A DNA stretch of 23,500 nucleotides from Paulinella micropora (GCA_019918135.1 WBZZ01004823.1:47501-71000), one strand, 5' to 3'; numbered from the stretch's first letter, positions 8,412 to 17,454 are shown. Notes: generated by a model not told the origin, from the letters alone. Numbers and translations: made by a program.

Positions 8412-10812
8412 ATGTCTGCGCACCAAGAGCTTCTCACAGTCCGTGTGCGTCTTCCGGTCAGGGAATTTGGTGAGGCTTATGCCAAACAAAAATGGCCTGA
8501 TGACTGGAAGACGAGGGAGATTGAGGGTACTGTTTCTCGACAGTATGGTCGTACAAAAGAGTTTTGGATGAAGTGGGATGCGGAGGATGAAGACGATTCC
8601 ATGATGATTGCTTCGGAGATTATCAAATACAGAATTGAAGGGAGTGGCTCTGCCGATAACGGCATACTTGGGCAAGGCCAGGAAATCGACGGAGATGCCA
8701 AAAATGCAATAAATGCTGGGTAGACTTGTTTTTCTTGAACCTCGAATTTTTCTTGTGATGTCGAATGGTTTCTTTGCGTGTTTGCAGTGAGGACGGCTTG
8801 ATACCCAGCGACCCTGATGACGATGACTATGTGTACCTATCCCTACCTGGTTTCAGCTATTTTGTGCAATTTGCTTCTGTTTTGTTGTCGGCCAAGGACG
8901 ATGCTGGAAGTATAGTAGATTTCTGTACTTCCATACATGCATCGGCGTTGGCTGTCAGTATTCCTTACTGTACTGTTTTCCAACAGACCGCCAGAGTCGG
9001 GGATGAGTCGGGTAGTTCAATCGATGAAGAGGATCAAAAAGAAGGAGATATGGACAACAAACGAGCCCCTCATCCCAGCGACTCACTTGTCAGTGACGAT
9101 GATGTCGAAGAAGATGAGGGGTCTGGTGAAGACGAGGAGGAGGATCCGGCACTAGAGATTGACGAAGGCGATAGCCTACCTGCCAGTGAGTTCAAAGATG
9201 TCAAAGAATGGAAGGTGGGTGTTGCACCTCCTCGTGTGCTGCCGGCATTCGAAGGGCAGTCCAGGGCATCACTTTCTGTGCGTTCCCCCGACCTCCTCAG
9301 TATGGTGGATATTTTCTTTATGTTCTTACCCACGCAATTCTGGCAGAATGTCACAAGAAACACCAACAAGTATGCAACCTGGAAACGTAATCTCAACCCC
9401 TCAGAGCGTCAGCGGCCTTGGGTACCCGTGACACTATCTGACATACTTTCATTTTTGGCGATCCTTATAATGATGGGGGTGATGGGGTTGCCTGCTGAAA
9501 CAGATTATTGGATTGGCGCTGTGTCAGACTTCTGGCAGTGGCCAGACCTTGCAAGCATCATGGGGTACGTGAGGTATCAGAATATCAAACGTTATTTTCA
9601 TCTCACTGACCCCCGTCTGGCAGCTCCTCGTGACTCCCCTCAGTATGACAAACTTTTCAATGTTCGAGTCTTTATTGAGATTATACAAGAAAATTTTCCT
9701 AGGCTGTGGGAATTGGGTCAGTGGGTGTCAATCGACGAGGGCATGATCCCTTTTAAAGGGCGTACCTACCTCAGGCAATACTTACCGAAGAAACCCATCA
9801 AATGGGGAATCAAACTGTTTGCTCTGTGCTGTTCAGTAACAGGCTATTTTTATACGCTGCTTTGTTATGAGGGTGAGGGAACGGTGCAGGACGATTCTGG
9901 GCACGGAATGACGTATGCAGTTGTTATGAAGCTTTTAGACCTAGCCGGCATCGACCAAAGCGGCAGGATCATCGCTTTAGATAGGTTTTACACAGGGCTG
10001 CAGTTGTTTTTTGACTGTGTCCTAAAGAGGGGCATCAACTGCATTGGCACTGTTGTCAAACCCAGGCTGAGGGCGGCAAAGGAGCTACTGGACGAAGTCA
10101 AGAAGAATAGTGACCGGGGCACGTCCGCAATGGCCACTTGGAGTCATAACGGAGTCACTATGCATGCTGTTGCTTGGAAAGACACCCAGGTGGTTTATTT
10201 TTTGTCAACTGTGTTGGGGGTACCATGAGCCACGTCGAAAGGAGGCTGCATGGGGGGGGGGGGGGGGGGGGTGGAGCTACGGTTCCAGTGAATTGTTTTG
10301 AAATTTGCAAGACATACACTCAGCACATGGGCGGCGTTGATACAGGCGATCAGTTACGACTTCGTTACGGAGTTGAGAAGGCGGTAAGATTCAACAAGCC
10401 TTGCTTCAAGTTATTTGCGGGTTTGTTAGATGTTGCGGTTACAAACACAACTATCATCTACAAACAGTTTCATGAAGAAAAAACACGCAAAGACATGCTC
10501 AAGGAACTTATTGAGGGTTTGGTGTCTTATGCGGGGCTTTTTGGAGGTTCTAGGAGCGCAGCGAGGGGCAAGCGTGTGATATGCCCTGGCCATTTGGTAA
10601 GTCTTACAAACGAGGCGAGTGATGGTAAGCGCGGCGCGGGTAAGCAGAACTCGGTTTGTTGTGCGGTGTGTGCTAGTAATGGAATCCGCAAGCGTACCAG
10701 TGCTTATTGCAGCGATTGTCACTATTTTTTTTGCCGAACTGGAGAATGTTTTCCGTGGCACACAGTCAATCATTTCGTTCCATCTGGGAAATGTAAGAGG
10801 CAGCCGTTGTGA
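8412..10812 (+). CDS. piggyBac transposase, two exons, one frameshift
   Basis: Exon 1 is 8412-8719, a 68-nt intron follows (GTAGAC donor, TTTGCAG acceptor at 8787), and exon 2 runs from 8788; the phases match. ATG 8412 is preferred over an ATG at 8313 because the sequence between them encodes a Phe run from a T tract. The product is about 777 residues, longer than classical piggyBac transposases. Its parts are an N-terminal 100-residue domain (Trp and acidic rich), an acidic linker (residues about 175-238), the DDE_Tnp_1_7 core, and a C-terminal Cys/His cross-brace zinc-finger-like domain (about 10650-10760). The catalytic Asp residues are visible: SIDEG (codon 9734), LDRFYT (9980) and MGGVD (10339). 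The frame stops at 10226-10228, and the homology continues one base back, through a glycine run encoded by G20, to the stop at 10812. One lost G in the GGGGG run at about 10215-10220 explains it. As it stands, the third Asp is cut off. Confidence 0.93.
8720..8787 (+). other. intron of the piggyBac transposase gene
   Basis: 68 nt, GT at 8720-8721, pyrimidine-rich 3' end, AG at 8786-8787. Without removal, the first frame stops at TAG (8721-8723). Splicing joins GG to T (Gly) and keeps the downstream frame open. Confidence 0.75.
10252..10271. repeat. 20-base poly-G tract inside the transposase
   Basis: Uninterrupted G20, read as polyglycine in the downstream transposase frame. Length changes here would alter the frame. 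It is also a place where base calling often fails. Confidence 0.9.
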
Positions 10813-10951
10813 CAGTGATTGTCAAGGTTTTATTAGATTAAAGAACGGTTTTTTTACACAATTAGCTTCCACCGGGTTTAATTCAATTGAATTTAATAAT
10901 ATAACTGTCAAAAACCACAAATAGGGATTAAAAAACTTGAAATTGGGTCGG

Positions 10952-10986
10952 ATCCCCAAACGTGGCTTTAGATCCCCAAAAGTGGC
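10952..10986 (+). repeat. right subterminal direct repeats
   Basis: GATCCCCAAACGTGGC and GATCCCCAAAAGTGGC in tandem, adjacent to the right terminal repeat and in the same orientation as the left-end copies. Confidence 0.85.
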
Positions 10987-11000
10987 AAACCGGTTAAGGG
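10987..11000 (-). repeat. piggyBac right terminal inverted repeat
   Basis: AAACCGGTTAAGGG, a perfect reverse complement of 8133-8146, followed by TTAA. Confidence 0.95.
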
Positions 11001-11004
11001 TTAA
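11001..11004. repeat. right TTAA target-site duplication
   Basis: TTAA directly after the right terminal repeat, matching 8129-8132. Confidence 0.92.
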
Positions 11005-11144
11005 AACCGGATGTATAAATCAGAACCGGAAATGTAATAAGAATTCATCTTAAAATACATTCAATAGCAAGAAATTACTTCCACGAGGAAATTACCGTAA
11101 ACCCTAATAGCGTAAAAACGATGTAGTATACCGTGGGTGTTACA
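11005..11144 (-). repeat. start of the 3' LTR of element A (interrupted)
   Basis: On the minus strand the sequence after the polypurine tract begins TGTAACACCC, a typical gypsy LTR start. The LTR runs into the piggyBac right end at 11004 and should continue from 8132 leftward. No second copy of this LTR is in the window, so the boundary is inferred from the start motif and the polypurine tract. Confidence 0.55.
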
Positions 11145-11149
11145 TAGCA

Positions 11150-11166
11150 CCCCTTCCCCCTCCTTT
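11150..11166 (-). promoter_or_regulatory. polypurine tract of element A
   Basis: A 17-base pure purine run on the minus strand (AAAGGAGGGGGAAGGGG), five bases before the LTR start. It is the expected primer for plus-strand DNA synthesis. It shares a GGAGGGGG-like core with the tract of element B. From 11167 to 11734 there is 3' untranslated sequence; ORFs here are shadows. Confidence 0.65.
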
Positions 11167-11734
11167 GAGATCGCTCGGATCTCAACTCTGGAGTAATACC
11201 AACGGAGACTACATCTCGTATAATCTCGTCAGCACCGGCTTTTTGGGGAATCCCAGCCGACTGTCCACCATCCCAAGAGCCACCTCAGCTCGACCCCTGA
11301 TCAAATCTTATCAAGAGCCACCCAACGGATTATAGGCCTGTGCTTCATGTGGGCTAAGCTCCAAGGCTTAATGCCCGAAGATCGTGAATCTGGCACTCGA
11401 CCAGTTCATGTCTTCATCCCCCACGCGCGTGATTTCCCGAAGTCGCAGTCCCATAGTCTGACCGACCACCTTAATCAGACCCTGTCTAATCCATCAAATG
11501 TGAATGGTGCCTGGCCCCGAAGTCCGAATTGACCGAACCCCAAAGTCCAACCCTTAAAACGGCGATGGCCTTCTCGCCGAGTTCCTCTCCCGTACCGTGT
11601 CCGTAAAGTTTTAATGTTGAGTAGGACCCCCAGTACAAATTCCCACACACTATGGTCAATGTGCGCCCAACTTCCCTTTTCCCCGACCCGAATTCCAATT
11701 CCTTCTTCCTTCACCCCTTCCGGATGTTTCCTCC

Positions 11735-12440
11735 CTACTGGCTCGGATGCTTCTTCCCCCGCACCGTTTCGGTCGCGTGTGCACCCCCGATTAGCCTTAA
11801 GTCCACCCCGCTCTGTTTGAGCATGTCCCAAATCTTTTGCGGAATGTGCCCATCGTGTAACTCGAAGGGGCAATGCAACACTCCCCTCGGCCACGCTGAT
11901 ATGGTCCATGCCTCGTGATCCCTGTCCGCCTTCCGTGAGGCCGGATCTATCTTGGCATCCCATACTTCCCTATTCGCAGCATCCCACCACACCGGGACAT
12001 ACTCGCGGTACATCCGGTTCTCCACCGTATCCTTATCCCAAGACCGGTAGAACTGCAGCATAGGCGGAAGGTTCTTAAGCGCACTTTCCGACGATCGAGT
12101 CTTCCTCGAGTCCTTCGCCAGTCCCACTACCTTCATCACAAAAAGAGTATCCTTGTCCCCTTTTGCAACGAATCTTGTTGGGGGTCTGACAAGATAGAAC
12201 TGATTCAGAACCCAGTTCATCCCCAGTGTCTTATTACCCTCCTTCCATAACTTGTGTTTGACATCCACCTGCGAGGGCTCAATAGGCTCCTCCGGCTCCG
12301 CCTGCATTTCCGTTTTCCTACGCTTCCCCTGTCTACCTCCTGGTTCCGAGTAAATCAGATCATTATCCGCCGCCCGCTTCGCCGCCTCTGTGGGTGGCTT
12401 GCGACTCGCATCTGACCCCTTCCCCCCGACCTCAGGCCCT
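11735..12440 (-). CDS. element A: conserved C-terminal module after integrase
   Basis: The ORF from ATG 12307 to the stop at 11735 encodes 190 residues, and the frame is open upstream to about 12440. It aligns along its length with element B's 18929-19513. Shared motifs are WKEG, FYLVRP (FYLMRP in B), LQFYRS (LQFWRS), YVPV (YLPV), AWTI, PRGVL followed by PFEL, and IPQKIWDMLKQS (IPNKIWDILEQS). It sits where chromoviruses carry a chromodomain, but I see no chromodomain signature. The aromatic, strand-rich first half could resemble BAH or Tudor-type chromatin readers; that is a guess. It was probably the C-terminus of the Pol polyprotein, now separated from integrase by at least one frameshift in the low-complexity linker (about 12400-12480). 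Confidence 0.7.
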
Positions 12441-12690
12441 TTGGAGCTCCCCGGCCGACGCCCTCTTCAGGGGCCCGTGCCTTCCTCTCCCCCTGGCCCT
12501 TCCGGTCCCCGGGCTTCCCACCATCGGGTTCCTTATCCGTTACCAACTTAGGAGGGTCTTGAAACTCTCCCTTTTCCCTGACGAGCGCTTCCTGGAGCGT
12601 CTCGTTTTCCATTAAGAACGGATCGTACTTAATGAGGCGTCGAACATTAACAATTTTGTTCTCCCCCCTGCCTCTTATCCGATAGTTAAA
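12355..12690 (-). pseudogene. element A: post-integrase linker
   Basis: This frame continues the integrase after the frameshift near 12690: it reads TGPFNYRIRGRG, then VNVRRLIKYDPFL, matching B's integrase tail almost word for word. It becomes a Lys/Gly/Pro/Arg-rich, probably disordered, linker before ending at 12355. The Gly/Arg-rich end is probably out of frame, because the next frame leads smoothly into the C-terminal module. Confidence 0.7.
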
Positions 12691-14260
12691 CGGCCCTGTC
12701 TGCTACCACCTGATAGGGCCCCTTCCAGTGCACAAACATCTTCGATGATATGCCCTTCGGAACCTGTGGGTAATACAACATGACAATGTCCCCTGGCTTG
12801 TACGTCACCATAGACAAGTCCTGCTCCAAGGGTTCTTTGCTTAGCTGGCGAGTCTGTTCCGCCAGCCTTGCTTGCCGCACCGCTTGCATGGCCTCCATCG
12901 AGACCCGCATACGAACCCCCCAGAGCTCATCCTCGTCCAGCGCCAGCGCAGGTGCATCCTGATATATCAAGTGTTGGGGCATCACCGGCTCCTGCCCGTA
13001 CACCACCTGACACGGGGATCTACATTCCGCCCCCGCTCCAAGAGCTTTCGATGGCATCGCGTTAATTGCGAACACAAAGCTTGGGACCACCTCCCTCCAC
13101 AAGAGCTGACTCTTCTTGCAGTAGGTCCTTAGAGCTGACTTGAGGGGCCTATGTACCCGCTCGATCTTGCCATTAGCCCTCGGATTGTACGGTGTAACGT
13201 ACTGCCAGTGGACCCCGTAATACTTCGCGAGCCTTTCCATCAGCTCGTTGTCAAAGGCTGGCCCCTTATCTGAGCAAATCGTCTTGGGGACCCCTACCAC
13301 ACATAGGATCCGATCGATCAGCTCCCTGGCTGTCGTCTCCGCCGTCGTGTCCGGCACTGGTATCGCCCAGACGTAATTGCTCGCCCTATCAATGACAGTC
13401 ATCAAGAACCTATCCTTCGCCGGCCCCACCGGCGGCAACGGCCCCACGTGGTCCACATGCAGGAACTCAAAGAGCCTTTCCAGCAGTCTAAATTTCCCAA
13501 CCGGGATTTTCCCTTCCACTGGGTGTTTCTTGTTCATCTGACAGGTCGTGCAGCCCTTGACCCTCTTCTTAATGAACTTATCCATCCCTTCCCACCAGAA
13601 TCGCCTCTTGATAATCCACTGCGTCCTCTGTACCCTCGGGTGATTAACCAACGGGACTACGTGTGACGCTACGTAGATAATCTGCCTCAATTTGGTTGGG
13701 ACCCATAAGACCCACTTTTCCGGGTTCTTGGCCGTCTCCGGTGTCTTGCCTGTGTACCACAGGAGGCCATCCTTCCATGCCAGAGTCTTGAGCTGTGACC
13801 GGATTTTCTCCGTCAACAACAACTCATCCCCCGCCAAAAAGTACTGGATCAAGTCCTTGTGCCCATTATCGGCCCTCTGGCATTGCCTCCATGCTTCCAC
13901 TGACGCGATACGCACTGTACCGTCCTCTACCTGGATTCCCACTTGAGGCCTGGAATCCGGCCCCGACCCCTCCGACGCCCTCACCGGCTCTGTAGAGGCC
14001 ACCTCCGGCTCTGGAGCCGTTTCCACGCCCGGGTCTTCCACGTAGGTTCGGACGGCCGGTGCCGCGTGCCCCTGGCAACAATAGCACTCATGCTCCGCCT
14101 TATCCTCATCCAGAATAGCGGCTTTATCGGCCTCGTATTCCTTCAGGCGTTGCAAAGCCTCCTCTACAAAATGCTCCGTACAGCACTCTGTTTGGCCAAC
14201 CTCCCGTTCCAACTGAGTCATCATGACCTTCCTATATTCCCCCCTCTTTGCCTCCATCAC
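12686..14260 (-). CDS. element A: integrase (Pol fragment)
   Basis: 524 residues. The N-terminal part (1-130) is an acidic linker with a small Cys/His cluster (residues 59-65). The zinc-binding HHCC follows at H200, H207, C237 and C240. The catalytic core shows D270 (HVDHVGPL), D331 (CSDKGPAF) and E367 (GKIERVHRP), with D-35-E spacing, so all three metal-binding residues are present. A GPY/F module (WKGPY, 512-516) follows, and the frame then breaks at 12686. In vivo, integrase inserts the retroelement cDNA into chromosomal DNA. The true start is not this GTG-ATG: the frame is continuous upstream with RNase H except for a TGA at 14273-14275, so this is a Pol polyprotein segment. Confidence 0.95.
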   Translation of the reverse strand: MMEAKRGEYRKVMMTQLEREVGQTECCTEHFVEEALQRLKEYEADKAAILDEDKAEHECYCCQGHAAPAVRTYVEDPGVETAPEPEVASTEPVRASEGSGPDSRPQVGIQVEDGTVRIASVEAWRQCQRADNGHKDLIQYFLAGDELLLTEKIRSQLKTLAWKDGLLWYTGKTPETAKNPEKWVLWVPTKLRQIIYVASHVVPLVNHPRVQRTQWIIKRRFWWEGMDKFIKKRVKGCTTCQMNKKHPVEGKIPVGKFRLLERLFEFLHVDHVGPLPPVGPAKDRFLMTVIDRASNYVWAIPVPDTTAETTARELIDRILCVVGVPKTICSDKGPAFDNELMERLAKYYGVHWQYVTPYNPRANGKIERVHRPLKSALRTYCKKSQLLWREVVPSFVFAINAMPSKALGAGAECRSPCQVVYGQEPVMPQHLIYQDAPALALDEDELWGVRMRVSMEAMQAVRQARLAEQTRQLSKEPLEQDLSMVTYKPGDIVMLYYPQVPKGISSKMFVHWKGPYQVVADRAV

Positions 14261-14272
14261 CCTAGGCTCCTT

Positions 14273-15300
14273 TCAGCTAGACCCCGGATGAGCCTTATTA
14301 GCATAGAAGACCATGTTCGCCGGCAAGATATCCTTTTGATCCGTCCTCAATGCCAAGTCCTCAAACTCGTCCATCTGCTGCATCGCAGCCAGACATGCGG
14401 ATGGAGTTGAGTAATTGACTCTTGACAAAGAGTCGGCCACAATATTCTTCTTGCCGGGAATGTACTTGACGGTGAAGTCATAGCACGATAGCAAAGCCTG
14501 CCATCTGGCCAGCCTGCCCGTGCAATCGTTCGTCATCAACCACATAAGGTTCTGGTGGTCCGTTCTTACCACGATGTCCCGCGACCCCCACAAGTATTCC
14601 CTGAGTCTTATAAACGACCAAACCACCGCCAAGGCTTCCCTCTGCCTTGTACAGTAGTTCTGTTCCGCCTTGTTGAGCTTCCGGCTCAAATACATGATCG
14701 GCCGTAAGACCCCTTTGTCATCGTATTGCTGTAGGACCGCCCCGATCGCATACTTAGACGCATCGGTGTCCAGCACATACTGCTTATCCACATCCAGCAT
14801 CATCAAGATGCAATCCTTGTTATACTTGGGATCACGAGTCAACATTTCCTTAATGAACTCGAACGTCTCCTCCTGTTTAGACGTCCATTCTCGCATGTCG
14901 CCTTTTAGGTACAGCTCTCTTAACGGTTTGACCGTCTCCGACATGTTCGGAAAGAACTGACTGTAATATTGCGCAAGCGCAATGAAGGAGAACAACTCCG
15001 ACCGCGTCTGAGGCCGCTTAATGCCTTCCACAGCATCCCTCTTCTTAGCCGCAATCGCTACTGTCCCGTTCGAGATATCATATCCTAAGTATGTAACCTG
15101 CCGGGTGGCAAACTGGCACTTGTCCAAGTTCACCTTGAGACCAAACTCTCTCACCCGTCGGAAAACATCCTGTATATGGGCCAGGTGTTCCTCCATGGTA
15201 TTGTAGTAGATAATAATATCATCTATGTAACAGAAAGCGTAATCCTTCGCCCTCTGTCCATATTTCTCCATAAACCCACCTGCCCAAACTGTCGTCCGAG
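14273..15300 (-). CDS. element A: reverse transcriptase palm/thumb and RNase H (Pol fragment)
   Basis: The frame is meaningful from about 15300 to the TGA at 14273-14275. The reverse transcriptase active site YIDD is at 15218-15229 (FCYIDDIIIYYNTMEEH), and the thumb motif VTYLGYDIS follows. RNase H shows its four acidic positions: DTDAS, REALAV, RTDHQ and VADSLSR. Together these copy the RNA into cDNA and degrade the RNA strand. An upstream stretch in the same frame (15300-15406) is a shadow of the N-terminal reverse transcriptase frame. A one-base change near 15295 separates the two halves. Confidence 0.95.
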
Positions 15301-15870
15301 CATTTTCTGCATCGCTGCCTGAAACATGCCCGGTGAGTTCCTCAGACCCATTGGCAATACCTTCCATTGGTATAGCGTCATTACCACTACAAACGCCGTA
15401 AGCCACCTGCTCTTTCTGCTGAGCGGGATCTGCCAGAACCCATTCTTGAGGTCCAATACCGAGTAAAATTTTGCGTGTTTTAACTTGCGCATACAGTCAT
15501 CGATCTTGGGCAGCGGGTACCGCTCACCCTCGATGATCTTGTTAGCCCAATAGTAATTCACACAAAACCTCAGCGCTCCATCCGGCTTTGGAACCATGCG
15601 TACATGCGACGAAATCGGGGAGTCCGAAAACTCCGTGAAATCATCCGCCTGTAACTCCTCCGCCTTCTCCTGGGCAATACTTTCCTCCTTACGGCCCAGG
15701 ACAGACCTCCTAGAGGCATGCGTGATATTCATCCCCGGAATCTTCCTGAGATGGGCCTCAAAATGCTTGACCGTCCCCGGCCTAGGCGGATCAAAGATCT
15801 CCTTTTCCTTAGCCATCACCTTCTGAAGGCTCTCAAGATTCTTTTCTTTTTCCTTTCTAATCCGCCCGCA
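15223..15870 (-). CDS. element A: reverse transcriptase N-terminal half (Pol fragment)
   Basis: From about 15870 the frame reads a linker with KEIFDPPRPG, then PISSHVRMVPKPDGALRFCVNY, fingers and palm motifs (KFYSVLDLKNGFWQIPL, with the first catalytic Asp in SVLDLK), then FVVVMTLYQWKVLPMGL and FQAAMQKML. These are hallmark Ty3/gypsy reverse transcriptase blocks. The frame becomes meaningless after about 15295, where the other frame carries YIDD. Comparison with B suggests a few residues are also missing there. Confidence 0.92.
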   Translation of the reverse strand, partial: CGRIRKEKEKNLESLQKVMAKEKEIFDPPRPGTVKHFEAHLRKIPGMNITHASRRSVLGRKEESIAQEKAEELQADDFTEFSDSPISSHVRMVPKPDGALRFCVNYYWANKIIEGERYPLPKIDDCMRKLKHAKFYSVLDLKNGFWQIPLSRKSRWLTAFVVVMTLYQWKVLPMGLRNSPGMFQAAMQKMLGRQFGQVGLWRNMDRGRRITLSVT

Positions 15871-16255
15871 TCCGAGCAATTTTATCCTCCCATGACTGGG
15901 CATCCTTCCGATCCCTAAGTTCGGGTGCCTCAGCCATGTCCGACCACGCATCCTCCACCAGGCCATCCTCGGAGGGCATTTCCACCTCCTTCTGATGGTA
16001 TTTGACTTCCGAAAACTCATCCCATTTCCCAAGGTTCGCCATCCGATCCAGAATCAACGCATACTGGATAGGCGCCCTTTTCGTGTAAAACCCTGTGAAG
16101 CACGTGAACGCTTGTTCCCGTATCTTCTGAAGGTCACACCCTTTAAGTAAGTTCCGATATGCCAACCCCTGTTCCCTAGTGCCTAATCTACATGCAATCA
16201 CCAAATGTTGCTTCCTAGATGGCACCGGGATTGGGTGATCCGCGATGCGGTCCAA
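15857..16255 (-). CDS. element A: conserved Pol segment before reverse transcriptase, part 2
   Basis: 133 residues matching element B's 22707-23228: shared motifs are DHPIPV, RKQHLVIACRLGTREQ (RKQQLVVACRMGTREQ in B), QAFTCFTGFYTKRAP (QAFTCFDGFYTRKAP) and QYA. The role is unknown. It lies between protease and reverse transcriptase, where most gypsy elements have only a short linker. An acidic, Trp-rich stretch follows, then a frameshift near 15870. Confidence 0.8.
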   Translation of the reverse strand: MDRIADHPIPVPSRKQHLVIACRLGTREQGLAYRNLLKGCDLQKIREQAFTCFTGFYTKRAPIQYALILDRMANLGKWDEFSEVKYHQKEVEMPSEDGLVEDAWSDMAEAPELRDRKDAQSWEDKIARMRAD

Positions 16256-16455
16256 AACCTCATCCGCCCATATAGTGCGTTGTCATGGAACGGTAAGACA
16301 ATAGAGAACGGTTTATCACCCGCGAAATACTTCGTGAGCCACTTCATTGTCTCTCCGGAATTCCGCGGACAAAGAGGTTTGTCACCCCACATGTCCCCCA
16401 CGAAATCCAAAATTTCGTCCTCCATTCCCCCCGTTGACACCCACATCGACATCAA
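16198..16455 (-). CDS. element A: conserved Pol segment before reverse transcriptase, part 1
   Basis: 85 residues. The core (a FVGDMWGDKP stretch, then TMKWL, then FSIVLPFHDNAL) corresponds to B's 23230-23500 (FITDFWGDEPTW, then YTIILPYNEKAIW). The frame overlaps part 2, so a frameshift near 16230-16255 joins them. No catalytic motif is visible. Unknown function. Confidence 0.7.
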   Translation of the reverse strand: MMSMWVSTGGMEDEILDFVGDMWGDKPLCPRNSGETMKWLTKYFAGDKPFSIVLPFHDNALYGRMRFWTASRITQSRCHLGSNIW

Positions 16456-16464
16456 CGGTTCAAC

Positions 16465-16922
16465 AACGGCCTATTGGCCCGTGATGCTTTTGCATGGAAG
16501 CAGTACTGGTTCTGAAGGAACACATAAGGCCCCTTCTTTCCATCCCTGAACCCGCCCATTCCTGCCTCCACCTTCATGTTATGTTCTTTCATGGTGCAAG
16601 CCATAATCTGAGCCGACCGGCCCTGAATTAAGTCCTACACCGTTGCCTTTTCCCAAAGTCGAACAACCTTCCTAGCCTTTCCCGCAAGCCCGCGGTACTC
16701 GGGTTGGAAATCCTTATAATAGTTGTCCAACGCCGGGTGTTGATATGGCTTCGGTATGACCATCTGCACCCTTGCGCTTCGCGCAATTGCATGTGGGTCA
16801 CCGACGCCGTCCGTGCCGTGCTCAGTGTATGACACCGCGTAAGTATCCGTATGGAAGAGAGGAACCTCCGACCGGCCCCTCACCATATCCTCCGCGTCGT
16901 CATCACTACTTCCGTAGTGCAT
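16465..16922 (-). pseudogene. element A: post-protease Pol region
   Basis: Two frames with protein-like composition. 16635-16922 encodes 95 residues with a Ser/Asp-rich start and a basic end (RKVVRLWEKATV). Near 16465-16620 another frame reads SAQIMACTMKEHN, then GKKGPYVFLQNQYCFHAKA. No domain is recognised. The position between protease and the conserved segment makes Pol origin likely. Confidence 0.5.
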
Positions 16923-17230
16923 TAAACCTGACCGGCAATCAATTTAATGTATTCATCCTATTGAGTTGCATGAATCCAATCAGCAACTCTCCCGAATACT
17001 CCGGACAGACATAGAACTGGATGTCAAAGGACTTTAATAATAATACCGGAGTAGAGTTCAATGGTCAAGACCATTGTCCCCGTAACCTCCGGCCTCGCCT
17101 TTCCATTCACCCCTTCTATGCTTCCTTTAATAGGCAACATATTCCGGCCAACCACGCCTTTATTGCCGCCACGAATCCCGCCCCCGCGATGTATTAAAAT
17201 TAGCCAACGTATCGTTAGCCGATTATCTCA
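16923..17230 (-). pseudogene. element A: degraded retropepsin-like protease
   Basis: One minus frame reads GVVGRNMLPIKGSIEGVNG, then a beta-rich run to a stop. A second frame reads FYVCPEYSGELLIG, like the C-terminal block of retroviral-type aspartic proteases (F-x-V...LIG). A third frame near 17200 has DTLANFN, which could be a mutated DTGAN active site. The pieces are in three frames. If correct, this cleaved the polyprotein, but the catalytic Gly is lost and the gene is broken. Confidence 0.35.
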
Positions 17231-17244
17231 TACCCACTCAAAGT

Positions 17245-17454
17245 TCACAACTTGAGGTAAACCTGAGCAACGCATAGACATCGTGTTGCGGTAGCATCAT
17301 CTCTAGGCGCAGAGTCCTTCATCTGCGGATAATATAATGAAAGTGTAGCATCATACACTCCGCTCGTCCGGTTCGACAGCCCGCTTTTAATACCTCCCTC
17401 AGAGGCTAAAAAGTCCGTGACCTCCAATATGCCATAACATATGATGAATGACAT
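17245..17454 (-). pseudogene. element A: unidentified ORF upstream of the protease relic
   Basis: 69 residues, including a GIKSGLSNRTSGVYD stretch. It has protein-like composition but no recognised domain. It may be the end of Gag or the start of Pol of element A; no Gag zinc knuckle is visible. It ends close to where element B's LTR is expected to stop, so it could also lie in LTR sequence. Confidence 0.3.

Larger units (their letters stand above)
8133..11000 (+). mobile_element. complete piggyBac-type DNA transposon (2868 bp)
   Basis: The element is bounded by perfect 14-bp terminal inverted repeats (CCCTTAACCGGTTT at 8133-8146; reverse complement at 10987-11000). TTAA lies immediately outside at 8129-8132 and 11001-11004. 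TTAA target duplication, CCC-starting termini and a DDE_Tnp_1_7-type transposase together define the piggyBac superfamily, whose members transpose by cut-and-paste and often excise precisely. The single transposase gene is on the plus strand between about 8412 and 10812. The identical termini suggest a fairly recent insertion, but the transposase frame is broken once. Flanking sequence belongs, by inference, to the 3' LTR of gypsy element A. Confidence 0.95.
11005..17454 (-). mobile_element. Ty3/gypsy-type LTR retrotransposon A (5' part missing)
   Basis: Reading the minus strand from right to left, the order is: a protease-like relic, a conserved spacer segment, reverse transcriptase, RNase H, integrase, a GPY/F module, a C-terminal module, a polypurine tract at 11150-11166, and an LTR start (TGTAACACCC) at 11144. 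Integrase downstream of RNase H is the Ty3/gypsy (Metaviridae) order. No gag or 5' LTR is seen; element B's 3' LTR lies where they should be. The 3' LTR is split by the piggyBac element and continues left of 8129 to an unknown point. The coding region has several frameshifts and one in-frame TGA, so it is not autonomous as it stands. Confidence 0.85.

Noticed and set aside
9070..9396. Minus-strand Ser-rich ORF
   Set aside because: Antisense shadow of the acidic linker in the transposase.
13866..14410. ORFs antisense to the integrase and RNase H region
   Set aside because: Shadows of the minus-strand Pol frame; no motif of their own.
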